Assembly: GCA_035543015.1 (NCBI GenBank)
Contig: DATKKG010000052.1
Span: 1 to 64,000, forward strand
Direction of reading: 5' to 3'
Length of the DNA: 64,000 bases
DNA from: DATKKG01 sp035543015
Lineage (GTDB): Archaea > Thermoproteota > Nitrososphaeria > Conexivisphaerales > DTJL01
Each line of letters starts with the position of its first letter. The first letter of the stretch is position 1. A model generated the notes under the pieces. It saw nothing but the letters and a program-made list of their open reading frames with translations. It was not told where the DNA came from and ran no database searches. Positions 1 to 7,676 of the stretch are shown piece after piece. The translations under genes and the position numbers were made by a program.

Positions 1-88
1 GGAAACGCGCCGCCGCAATGGGCTCGCCCTTTTCGTCAAGGAGAGCCAGCCCGGCTTCGCAGAGGAAGAGCCTAGCCTTCAATTCCAT
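1..88 (-). CDS. N-terminus of an unidentified protein (cut by window edge)
   Basis: An open frame runs leftward from an ATG at 88 off the window edge and begins MELKARLFLCEAGLALLDEK. A TATA-like TTTTAAAC lies at about 117-124, 29-36 bp upstream of the ATG, as expected for a leaderless archaeal gene. The pattern of short beta strand, then a hydrophobic stretch and D-E-K-G turn loosely recalls the N-terminus of archaeal Nop5-type C/D-box proteins, but 29 residues are too few to name it. I see coding character and a promoter; identity is open. Confidence 0.5.
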   Translation of the reverse strand, partial: MELKARLFLCEAGLALLDEKGEPIAAARF

Positions 89-145
89 CTAGCCCCAGCA
101 TGGTAGCCCCATGCCCGTTTAAAACCTTGGCAGGAGGGTCAACAA

Positions 146-460
146 ATGGAGCCGAGGGATTTCGTGCGAGGTCCTTCGGGGGTGTCGGTGGATTCGCTAT
201 CGTTTGACGGGGAAGGCGAGGTCCAGACTACGCGAGGAGAACGGAAAGGGCGACGATACGAGATTGCGCTTCACCCCACTGTGCACTTCAACAGTACCAA
301 CAGCAAAGTGCTCGCAGCGATCCGCGCCTAGCTTGGAGAAGGAACGATCATCGTCGCTCGGCGACGGCCAGGCCGCAGAGAGCTCGACGTCCTCCATGTT
401 GCAGGCACTGCCAATGTATCGGGGCTCATCGAGTGTCTGAAGCCGTTCCTGATCATCTGA
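146..460 (+). pseudogene. LAGLIDADG-like homing endonuclease domain with in-frame amber codon
   Basis: From ATG 146 (preceded by GGAGGGT, a good ribosome-binding site) one frame runs to TGA 458-460, interrupted only by TAG at 329-331. Read through, the 104-codon product has the layout of a single LAGLIDADG_3-type domain: SFDGEGEV near residues 19-26 (LAGLIDADG helix end), then YEIALHPTVHFNSTNSKVL, AIRA-stop-LGEGTIIV, and finally VSGLIECLKPFLI. The stop sits exactly where family members often have a Trp or Phe before LG, so a TGG to TAG change explains it. It is probably a recently inactivated gene; the amber could also be a read error. Family assignment is from pattern recognition only. Confidence 0.5.
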
Positions 461-599
461 TCAGCCCAAGCTGACATCTCTGTTGAGTATCGTGAGAGCC
501 GACTGCAACGCCTGAGTTCGACTGTGAGGCAATACAGTGCAAGCGAGTTAGAATTATATAGTAGCCTGATTCAGGCAAACAGGAAGGGAGGGAAAGCAA

Positions 600-767
600 C
601 TGCCAACTCACGGGAGTCTGACGAAAGCAGGGAAAGTAAGAAGTCAAACGCCCAAGTTACAGGGTAGGGAGAGGGTCGCCCACATACCGAAGAGGAACAT
701 GAGGGAGAAGTACCGCAAGAGGTTCGACCTCAAGCGCAGGGCGGGCCAGAACTGGGTCGTCCCATAG
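600..767 (+). CDS. rps30e: 30S ribosomal protein S30e, apparent CTG start
   Basis: This 55-residue, very basic protein reads (M)PTHGSLTKAGKVRSQTPK, then a KRNMREKYRKRF stretch, and ends GQNWVVP; this is the classic archaeal S30e sequence (PTHGSL-KAGKVRSQTPK ... GQNW). S30e is a small-subunit protein of archaea and eukaryotes. The frame has a TGA at 567-569 and no ATG, GTG or TTG between it and the conserved PTHGSL, so translation must begin at CTG 600-602 (or a still rarer codon). The context supports this: TATA-like GAATTATATAG at 551-561 and a purine-rich ribosome-binding site AGGAAGGGAGGG at 581-592, about 8 nt before the CTG. The gene stands alone. Confidence 0.93.
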   Translation: MPTHGSLTKAGKVRSQTPKLQGRERVAHIPKRNMREKYRKRFDLKRRAGQNWVVP

Positions 768-821
768 TGGACCCGGCTCTGTTGTTCTTTAGGGATCTGT
801 GAAACAAGGACTCAGCGGAAG

Positions 822-1763
822 CTATTCCTGGGAGAGGACCGCCTTCATGGTGTACCTCTTGCCGCTCCTCAGCAGCTCGATCTGCAGCTCGTCGCCGGGC
901 TTCCTCGATCTGATGTACTTCCTGAGGTCCTTTATCGTCCTGATCTGGGAGGAGTCGAGCGAAGTGATGATGTCTCCGGGGTTCACTCCGGCCCTGAAGG
1001 CCGGGCCACCCTTGGCCACTCCAGCCACAGCGACCCCCTCCTCCACCGGCAGGCGGTAATGCTCGGCCACATTCCTGTCCACGGAGAAGCCGGCTATGCC
1101 AAGCCAGGTGCGCGTCACCTTCCCGTAGAGGATGAGGTCCTCCACGGCCTTCCTGACCGTTGACGCCGGTATCGCGAAGCCGATTCCCTGGGCGTACGGG
1201 ATCATCGCAGTGTTCAGCCCCACTACGTGGCCGTGGAGGTCGATGAGGGGCCCTCCGCTGTTGCCGGGGTTGATGGCCGCGTCAGTCTGTATGAGGTCTT
1301 CGAAGATGTTCTCCTCGAGGGAGATGTCCCTGTGCGCGGCGCTCACGACCCCCCTCGTGACCGTCGGTCCGCCAAGGAAGAAGCCGAACGGGTTGCCGAT
1401 GGCCACGACCGTCTGGCCGATCCTCAGCTCCTCTGAATCGGCCACCTCCGCGACCGGGAGGCCCTTCTCGTCAACCTTGACCACGGCGACGTCGCTGGAC
1501 GGATCCACGCCCACGACCCTCCCCTGCAGCTTCCTGCCGTCCGTCGTCATTATCGTCAGCTGGCGGCTGTTGGCGACGACGTGGTTGTTGGTGGCTATGT
1601 ATCCCTCCGGGTGTACCACCACGCCGCTTCCCATTCCCTGTATGGGATGGGCCCTGAACAGCTCCTCGACCACCTGCACCGTCGAGATCGTGACTACGCT
1701 GGGCAGGACCTTGTTCACAGCATCGATCACCGCTTCGTCGTAGGGATGGTCTGCGCTCAACAC
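822..1763 (-). CDS. HtrA/DegP-like trypsin-fold serine protease with PDZ domain
   Basis: 313 residues. The trypsin-like domain spans about 12-210 with the full catalytic triad: H61 in TNNHVV, D91 in SSDVAVV and S169 in GNSGGPL. A C-terminal PDZ domain (about 220-313, GVAVAGVAKGGPAFRAGV...GDIITS) would bind exposed C-termini of substrates. No signal peptide or membrane helix is visible, so a cytoplasmic quality-control protease is likely, unlike most bacterial DegP proteins. Start is GTG 1763; a TATA-like element lies around 1795-1805 on this strand, giving a near-leaderless transcript. It diverges from the Lrp-like regulator at 1856. Confidence 0.93.
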   Translation of the reverse strand: MLSADHPYDEAVIDAVNKVLPSVVTISTVQVVEELFRAHPIQGMGSGVVVHPEGYIATNNHVVANSRQLTIMTTDGRKLQGRVVGVDPSSDVAVVKVDEKGLPVAEVADSEELRIGQTVVAIGNPFGFFLGGPTVTRGVVSAAHRDISLEENIFEDLIQTDAAINPGNSGGPLIDLHGHVVGLNTAMIPYAQGIGFAIPASTVRKAVEDLILYGKVTRTWLGIAGFSVDRNVAEHYRLPVEEGVAVAGVAKGGPAFRAGVNPGDIITSLDSSQIRTIKDLRKYIRSRKPGDELQIELLRSGKRYTMKAVLSQE

Positions 1764-1855
1764 TCTTCGCCGCTGCGGGTGTGAATTGCAGGCATATCTA
1801 AGTCTTCTGCCCCATTGGGCATGGATAAATACCCAGGGTCCCCCAGTTCGGATGG

Positions 1856-2311
1856 ATGAACGAACAGGTTTCGATCGATGAGTTGGACATGCGCATATTG
1901 AGGGAGCACCTCAAAGACGCCCGCATGAGCAGCAGGAGGATCGCAGAGCGCCTTGACCTCGCGGTTGGGACGGTCCTCTCGAGGACGAAGAAGCTGGAGA
2001 AGGAAGGCGTGATCAAGGGCTACTCCGCGGTGTTGGACCAGGAGAAGCTGGGCTACTCCCTCACCGTCGTCACGGAGATGACCGTGTCGAAGGGCAAGCT
2101 CCTCGAGACCGAGAAGGAGATCTCCACTTGGCCCATGGTCTGCGCAGTGTACGACGCAACCGGGCTGACGGACATGTTCATCATAGCCAAGTTCAGGTCC
2201 AGGGAGGAGCTCAGCTCCTTCACCAAGAAGCTGCTGTCGCTGCCCTACGCCGAGAGGACCAACACGCACGTCGTTCTCACCACAGTCAAGGAAGACTTCC
2301 GCCTTCTCTAG
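1856..2311 (+). CDS. Lrp/AsnC-family transcriptional regulator
   Basis: 151 residues, normal family length. An N-terminal winged HTH (about 6-58, DELDMRILREHLKDARMS then IAERLDLAVGTVLSRTKKLEKEGVI) is followed by the alpha-beta RAM ligand domain (about 62-148). A TATA-like ATAAATAC at about 1824-1832 puts the transcript start at the ATG. The gene lies 176 bp upstream of glutamine synthetase in the same direction. Lrp-family proteins sense amino acids such as glutamine, so control of glnA and itself is a reasonable inference, not something the sequence proves. Confidence 0.93.
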   Translation: MNEQVSIDELDMRILREHLKDARMSSRRIAERLDLAVGTVLSRTKKLEKEGVIKGYSAVLDQEKLGYSLTVVTEMTVSKGKLLETEKEISTWPMVCAVYDATGLTDMFIIAKFRSREELSSFTKKLLSLPYAERTNTHVVLTTVKEDFRLL

Positions 2312-2487
2312 GCTGCGAGCCGGAAGGAGGGCGATTGGACGCCCGTCCATCGTATTCCGCCTCCTCGTCTTCGGTATTGGACAAATGTCTCCAACACAGA
2401 AGGATTGCAAGCCATGCGTGCAGTTCCAAGCATATCTTGTTTATATCTGACTAGCAGGTAAGGGCTTCATTAAAGCGAGGTCTCAGA

Positions 2488-3852
2488 TTGAAGAACTTCA
2501 GGGACGCGGTCTGGAAGAAGAAGGTCACTCAGGTGGTCCACGAGGTGCAGGAGCATGACATCAAGTTCGTCACGCTTCAGTTCACCGACATCAACGGCAT
2601 AATGAAGAACCTCTCGATAAGCAGCCGCAACCTTGAGTCGGCCTTCGAGAACGGCCAGCCCTTCGACGGCTCCTCCATCACGGGCTACAGGCCCATCGAA
2701 GAGTCGGACATGGTCCTGATGCCGGACCCGACGACCTTCGCGGTCCTTCCCTGGAAGTCCGACGACAAGACCTCCTGCAGGCTCCTCTGCGACATCTACA
2801 CGCCACAGAACAAGAGGTTCGAGGGCGATCCCAGGCTGATCCTTGAGAGGGCCGTCGCGAAGGCCAACAAGGCCGGATACACCTTCCTTTGCGCCCCCGA
2901 GCTCGAATTCTTCATCGTCAAGGAGAGCGAGAACGGCGGGCTGCCGACGCCGATTGACCTGGCCGGCTACTTTGACTTCCATCCCAGCGACCTGACTGAC
3001 GACATAAGGAGGCAGATCGCGGACATGGCCGAGCCCTTCGGCATAGAGATCGAGATCAGCCACCACGAGGTCGCCCTTGGGCAGAACGAAATCGACTTCA
3101 AGTACGGGGAGGCCCTCGAGACGGCCGACAGGGCCGTCACCATGAAGATGGTGACCAAGATCGTGGCCGCCAGGAGCGGTTACATCGCAACCCACATGCC
3201 CAAGCCCTTCGGCGGGATCAACGGCTCGGGGATGCACACCCACCAGAGCCTTTGGAACAGGGACAGGACCGAGAACCTGTTCTACGCCGACGACCCCAAG
3301 AGCGGGTACATCTCGGACCTGGCCCGCAGCTACATAGGGGGACAGCTCACCCACGGAAGGGAGATGTGCGCGGTCCTCGCTTCATGGCCCAACAGCTACA
3401 AGCGGCTCGTGCCAGGCTACGAGGCTCCAGTCTACCTCGCCTGGGCCCACAAGAACAGGTCGCCACTTATCCGCGTCCCCAACTTCGGCGGCAGGATGAA
3501 GGCCGCACGCTGCGAAATACGCTGTCCCGACGGCTCGGGGAACCCCTACCTCCAGTTCGCGGTCCTCCTCGCGGCGGGGCTGGACGGGGTCAAGCGCAAG
3601 ACGGACCCTGGGGACCCGGTAGAGCTCAACGTCTACCACATGAGCTACGAGGAGCGAAGGAAGAGGGGCATAGTGTCGCTCCCCGAATCCCTGAAGGAGG
3701 CCCTGGACGAGATGGAGGGGAGCGAGCTGATGCGCGAGACCCTGGGCGAAACCGCCTTCGAGAACTTCCTCAAGGAGAAGAGGAAGGAGTGGGACCTGTA
3801 CAGGACGGTTGTCTCCGAGTGGGAGGTCAACCGCTACATCAAGCGGCTGTGA
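2488..3852 (+). CDS. glnA: Glutamine synthetase, type I
   Basis: 454 residues, the usual length for archaeal GSI. It makes glutamine from glutamate, ammonia and ATP in the cytoplasm, the main ammonia assimilation step. Visible signatures: FDGSSITGY at about 59-67 (beta-grasp domain), PELEFF near 138 with a metal-binding Glu, HHEVALGQNE (about 192-201) with metal and substrate ligands, GINGSGMHTHQS (ATP-site/His metal ligand) and NRSPLIRVP with the active-site Arg. Start is TTG 2488, right after a TATA-like TTTATATC near 2439-2447. The adjacent Lrp-like gene is the likely regulator. The product, glutamine, is also the amide donor for the GatDE enzyme encoded at 29.2 kb. Confidence 0.96.
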   Translation: MKNFRDAVWKKKVTQVVHEVQEHDIKFVTLQFTDINGIMKNLSISSRNLESAFENGQPFDGSSITGYRPIEESDMVLMPDPTTFAVLPWKSDDKTSCRLLCDIYTPQNKRFEGDPRLILERAVAKANKAGYTFLCAPELEFFIVKESENGGLPTPIDLAGYFDFHPSDLTDDIRRQIADMAEPFGIEIEISHHEVALGQNEIDFKYGEALETADRAVTMKMVTKIVAARSGYIATHMPKPFGGINGSGMHTHQSLWNRDRTENLFYADDPKSGYISDLARSYIGGQLTHGREMCAVLASWPNSYKRLVPGYEAPVYLAWAHKNRSPLIRVPNFGGRMKAARCEIRCPDGSGNPYLQFAVLLAAGLDGVKRKTDPGDPVELNVYHMSYEERRKRGIVSLPESLKEALDEMEGSELMRETLGETAFENFLKEKRKEWDLYRTVVSEWEVNRYIKRL

Positions 3853-3888
3853 TCCAGGACCAAGCAACCTATCCTTGACGAAGGGTCG

Positions 3889-4890
3889 CTACAACCCCGT
3901 CAGGATCCATGGAGCCGGCGAATCCACCCTATCCCGGAACCTCGTCGTGGCTTCCTGCTGCCCCCGGGGTCCCTTCTCTTCGGCGGCCTTCCCGGCCGCC
4001 CTTTCGCGGAAGAGGCTCTGCAGCGTGAATATCAGCGCGTATGCGATCAGGGTGGCGACCCCGAGGAAGAGCACGACAGCGCTTATTATTGCCAGGTTGA
4101 TGTCGAGGCTCCCGTTGACGTTGTTGCGGTAGAGCGTGAGGATGATCAGCCCTATGCCGGCCGCGGTGAGCTCTATTCCGGTGAGCCCGACGTAGATGAA
4201 CGGCCTCCGGATCAGGGCGGCCTCCTGGGCTCGTCCGAACCTGCCCCTCATCCCATGTTCCCTCTCTTCCGGCTTCGCGGGCGGGGGAGAGTAGAGCTTC
4301 GGGCGGGGCGTCACGATCTTGAAGCGAAGGTTGTACGATTCGGCCACCCCCTGGACGTCACCTGCGCCTATGGAAGAATAGAACCCCTCGTTGACCCTGG
4401 CGTCCATCGCCTTCGCGTTCAGGGCAACGAACTCCCCGCTCGAGGCCCTCAGCTTCTCCGTCTCCCTGACTACTGTGGCGATATCGGCTTCGTTCCTGAG
4501 CAGCGGGGCGATGAGCTCAGGGATGGAGGAAGGGTCGTTCTTGCCCTCCGGCTCCATTATCACGACCACCTCGGGGTTCTCCTGCAGGGCGGTCTCCATC
4601 AGGTCCGAGAGCGTCTTTGTCTTGCCGAGGCGCTCGTCGTGGCGCATCACGAATGCTCCCTCCTTTCTCGCAACCGAGGCGGTATCGTCCAGGGAGCCGT
4701 CGTCGCAGACTATCACCTTCCTGAAACGGGGCAGGACCATAGGTAGTATCTCCTTCATCTCCTCCTCCTTGTTGAATGAGGGGATGCAGAGTATGACTCC
4801 GCTGACCGCGCGCCTTCGCTCCGCCTCCTCTATCCTGGAGATCTCCTTCTCCAGCCTCTGGATCTCTTCGGGGCTGTCGGACCCGCTCAT
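3889..4890 (-). CDS. GT2-like membrane-anchored glycosyltransferase
   Basis: 333 residues. A GT-A fold domain (about 28-200) begins GVILCIPSFNKEEEM and contains VIVCDDGSLDDT, the nucleotide-binding strand of family GT2. A short linker leads to two membrane helices (about 240-263 and 270-300) and a charged tail; an N-terminal coiled-coil of about 25 residues precedes the catalytic domain. This resembles dolichol-phosphate mannosyltransferase-like enzymes that charge lipid carriers. Odd point: the usual DxD/DADLQ motif is replaced by MEPEGKNDPSS, so catalysis may be altered. It is monocistronic and convergent with glnA. Confidence 0.75.
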   Translation of the reverse strand: MSGSDSPEEIQRLEKEISRIEEAERRRAVSGVILCIPSFNKEEEMKEILPMVLPRFRKVIVCDDGSLDDTASVARKEGAFVMRHDERLGKTKTLSDLMETALQENPEVVVIMEPEGKNDPSSIPELIAPLLRNEADIATVVRETEKLRASSGEFVALNAKAMDARVNEGFYSSIGAGDVQGVAESYNLRFKIVTPRPKLYSPPPAKPEEREHGMRGRFGRAQEAALIRRPFIYVGLTGIELTAAGIGLIILTLYRNNVNGSLDINLAIISAVVLFLGVATLIAYALIFTLQSLFRERAAGKAAEEKGPRGQQEATTRFRDRVDSPAPWILTGL

Positions 4891-4964
4891 CTGCAGTGAA
4901 CCCTCTGTTCAATGCGGGCTCTTAAATGGTAGCTTGGCTTGTGGAGACGGAGTTTACTAATTCG

Positions 4965-6941
4965 CTAGGCGGGGCGAATCCCCATGCGCCTTAGGATCGA
5001 GACGAACCTCGGGTCGGACCTCAGCGCCGCGAAACGGTTGTCCGACCCGATGGCCATGAGCCCAGAGGCCCTGGCCTTGAAGCCCTTTTCGAGCCATTCC
5101 AGGGCCTTCTCCCTGTCTCCCAGTGCCAGGAAGACCGCTGCGACGTCCGCGGCGTCGTCGTACGACCTTTCGACGGCCGGTAGGAGGCGCTCGAGCAGGC
5201 CCCTGGACTCCTCCCTTCTGCCGGACACGGCGAACGAATATGCCAGCACGAGTTCGCCGATGGGTCCCGCATCAAGCGATACGAGCTTTCTCGCGGCCCC
5301 TTCCGATTCGGAATACGATCCCATTAGTGCATAGGCGTTGGCCAGCCCGAGGAGGGCTGGTATGAAGTCATGGTCGAGCTCCAGCGCCTTCTTGAGCATG
5401 CCAGTGGCGGCCTCGTGGGCCCCCATGTCGTTCGTGATGTCCCCCAGGTCCGTGTAGATGATCGGGGACAGGGGGTCAAGCCTGAGCGCCTGCATGGCTT
5501 CAGCACTGGCCTCCTCCAACCGCCCGAGATAGCAGAGCGCAAGGGAGTACCACTGGTGCGCGGTGGCGTAGTTGGGGTTGAGTTCGATGGCCTTCTTGAA
5601 TTCCCGCTCCGCGGCCGGTTGGTTCCATTCGAAGAGGCCGAGGATGCCTCCGAGAGAGACGTGCGCCTCGGCCAGGTCGTCGTCCAGCTCGATGGCTTTC
5701 AGGGCGGCCTCCTTGGCCTTGGATGAGGCCTCCTCGGATGGCAAGTAAAGATGGTCGGCCAGGACCGTGTACGAGTCCGCGGTCCCAACGTAGGCCAGCG
5801 CATAGTTCGGGTCCAGCTTGGCCGCCTTCCCGAAGAGCTCTATCGCCTTGAAGAGAGACTCCTTGGTCCTCCTGTTCCAGTGATAGCGCCCCTGAAGATA
5901 GAGGTCGTAGGCCTTCGCGTTCGAGGGGGCCCCGGTCGACATCCGTTTCACTTCTCTGGGCAGCAGCTGGACCTTCAAGGATCCCGCCACCTTCTGGGCG
6001 ATGTCGCTCTGCAGGGCGAAAACGTCTTCGAAGTCCCTGTCGTATGTCTCCGCCCAGACGTGCCTGTCCTCGGCGACCTCGATCAGCTGGACTGTCACTC
6101 TGACCCTGTTGCCGGCTTTTCTCACGCTGCCTTCGAGAAGGTTATCCACCTGCAGCTCGGCGCCTATCTCCCGAACGGACTTCGACGCTTCCTTGTATTT
6201 CATGGCCGAGGTCCTCGAAATGACCCCCAGCTGTCCGATCTTCGAAAGGGCCGAGATGAGCTCCTCCGTCATTCCATCGGAGAAGTAGTCGTCGCCCCTG
6301 TCGGGGGACATGTTGGCGAAAGGAAGGACGACGATCCGCTTCCTTTCGTCCACGGGCACCTCGAAGACCCCGGCTCCTCCCTTCTGGACCACCATATAGA
6401 CCTCCACCGGCAGCTCGACGTTCTTGAGCGATTTCGGCCCGAGCCTTTCGAAGCCGAAGCCTACCTTGTTGCGGATCTGGTCGAAGACCTGCTGGGTGAT
6501 CACTATCCTTCCGGGGGCCGCGAGCGGCTCGATTCGCGAAGCGATGTTCACCGCGTCACCGTAGATGTCCCCTCCCCGGTGCTCCACGTCTCCCACGTGA
6601 ATCCCTATCCTGAGACGAATCCCCTGCCCATTCGGCCTGGCGAGGTTCTCCTCCTCGAACGCCTTCTGGATATCCACTGCGCAGAGGAGCGCCTCCAAGG
6701 CGCTGAGGAACTCCACCATGAAGGCGTCCCCTATCGTCTTGATCTCGGTGCCGCCGTGGCGAGGAAGGATCTCCCTGACCATCCTTCTATGCTCCTCCAG
6801 GAGAGTCAGAGCCAGGGGCTCGTTCCGCTGCATCAGCGATGTGTACCCCACCATGTCGGTGAACATGACGGCCGCCAGCCTTCTGTCCGAGACTGAGGGG
6901 GTTCCCTCCCTAGGACGGTCGGGGGCGGCATTCGGGGGCAA
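4965..6941 (-). CDS. Class III nucleotide cyclase fused to FlgO/TolB-like domain and TPR repeats
   Basis: 658 residues. Residues about 20-190 are a class III adenylate/guanylate cyclase domain with both metal Asp positions (FTDMVGYTSL and IKTIGDAFMVEF) and the GDAVNIASR signature; the KT before GD fits an ATP-binding site. Residues about 205-325 (RIVVLPFANMS...YFSDGMTEELISALSKI...VDNLLEGSVRK) match the FlgO/TolB-like domain. About 340-640 are TPR repeats (YALAYVGTADSY, AEAHVSLGGILGLFEW, ATAHQWYSLALCYLG). This exact architecture is common in soil alpha- and deltaproteobacteria and rare in archaea, so transfer from bacteria is likely. A TATA-like element near 6977-6987 serves this strand. It may make cAMP in response to a TPR-bound partner. 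Confidence 0.9.
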   Translation of the reverse strand: MPPNAAPDRPREGTPSVSDRRLAAVMFTDMVGYTSLMQRNEPLALTLLEEHRRMVREILPRHGGTEIKTIGDAFMVEFLSALEALLCAVDIQKAFEEENLARPNGQGIRLRIGIHVGDVEHRGGDIYGDAVNIASRIEPLAAPGRIVITQQVFDQIRNKVGFGFERLGPKSLKNVELPVEVYMVVQKGGAGVFEVPVDERKRIVVLPFANMSPDRGDDYFSDGMTEELISALSKIGQLGVISRTSAMKYKEASKSVREIGAELQVDNLLEGSVRKAGNRVRVTVQLIEVAEDRHVWAETYDRDFEDVFALQSDIAQKVAGSLKVQLLPREVKRMSTGAPSNAKAYDLYLQGRYHWNRRTKESLFKAIELFGKAAKLDPNYALAYVGTADSYTVLADHLYLPSEEASSKAKEAALKAIELDDDLAEAHVSLGGILGLFEWNQPAAEREFKKAIELNPNYATAHQWYSLALCYLGRLEEASAEAMQALRLDPLSPIIYTDLGDITNDMGAHEAATGMLKKALELDHDFIPALLGLANAYALMGSYSESEGAARKLVSLDAGPIGELVLAYSFAVSGRREESRGLLERLLPAVERSYDDAADVAAVFLALGDREKALEWLEKGFKARASGLMAIGSDNRFAALRSDPRFVSILRRMGIRPA

Positions 6942-7063
6942 AGGCTTCCGTCGTTTCTCTTGTCGGCAGGACGGTCATAAAAGCCTGCTGAGGAACCGGC
7001 GTCCCCCCGTCGATTCGAGGGCAAACATCATATCTGGGAGGCACGTCGCATGGCTGACGAGTC

Positions 7064-7219
7064 ATGGCCGTCGACCCTGTCTGCGGAATGACGGTGGATC
7101 CCAACAAAACCCAGTTCAAGGCCTTGGTAGGCGCAACGACATACTACTTCTGCTCCTCCAAATGCGAGAGCCAGTTCCTCGCGGCCCACAAGTTCGACCC
7201 AATGTCCCACCGGATGTAG
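7064..7219 (+). CDS. YHS-domain metal-binding small protein
   Basis: A 51-residue protein beginning MAVDPVCGMTVDPNKTQFKA and containing YYFCSSKCESQF is a stand-alone YHS domain. The conserved cysteines C7, C30 and C34 are present; the family binds heavy metals and is often found in copper or mercury handling proteins. A TATA-like CATCATATC lies about 35 bp upstream. The ATG at 7050 is in another frame and is not used. It is divergent from the cyclase and followed by a 125-bp gap. Partner and exact metal cannot be told from context. Confidence 0.88.
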   Translation: MAVDPVCGMTVDPNKTQFKALVGATTYYFCSSKCESQFLAAHKFDPMSHRM

Positions 7220-7344
7220 TCCCCCTTGTTTTTCCCTCGCCCGCCTCAGCGTACAGGCTCAACCTACCTTCGCCTGACAGAACGGGACGGGTCGGCCTTC
7301 GCGTTAGAGGTGGCCGGGTTCGCTGAGCAGGAGTCGGGCCTGGT

Positions 7345-7623
7345 TCACTTTATCTTGTCTATGGCCGCCGCGAGCTTGAAGTCCTTGTCGGTGAGCTTTC
7401 CAGCCGAATGCGTCGTAAGCTCCAGCACGACGCTTCCGTACGAAAGGAGGACATCGGGGTGGTGGTCCTGCTTGTTCGCCACCGCGGCGACCTTCTTCAC
7501 GAATTCGAGGCCGTCATCGAACTCCTTGAATTCGTATTCCTTGGCCAGGACCCTGCCGTGCATCTCCCAGCCATCCAGATCGGCCAGCATCTCCTGGGCT
7601 TCGCCCTTCTTGAGTGCCTTCAC
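7345..7623 (-). CDS. Pterin-4a-carbinolamine dehydratase
   Basis: 92 residues, standard length. The family signature FVKKVAAVANKQDHHPDV (H54, H55) and the later THSAG (H72) are intact; these histidines dehydrate 4a-hydroxytetrahydropterin. In most organisms this recycles the cofactor of aromatic amino-acid hydroxylases or supports molybdopterin chemistry. No hydroxylase is in the window. A TATA-like CTTAAATCC at about 7646-7655 gives a leaderless ATG at 7623. Confidence 0.93.
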   Translation of the reverse strand: MKALKKGEAQEMLADLDGWEMHGRVLAKEYEFKEFDDGLEFVKKVAAVANKQDHHPDVLLSYGSVVLELTTHSAGKLTDKDFKLAAAIDKIK

Positions 7624-7676
7624 GGTCTGGTACCTCTCTCTGACCCGGATTTAAGCGGAGCTTACGATTCTCGCGG

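Noticed and set aside
329..331. Pyrrolysine codon
   Set aside because: No pylTSBCD genes or methylamine methyltransferases in the window; a nonsense mutation is simpler.
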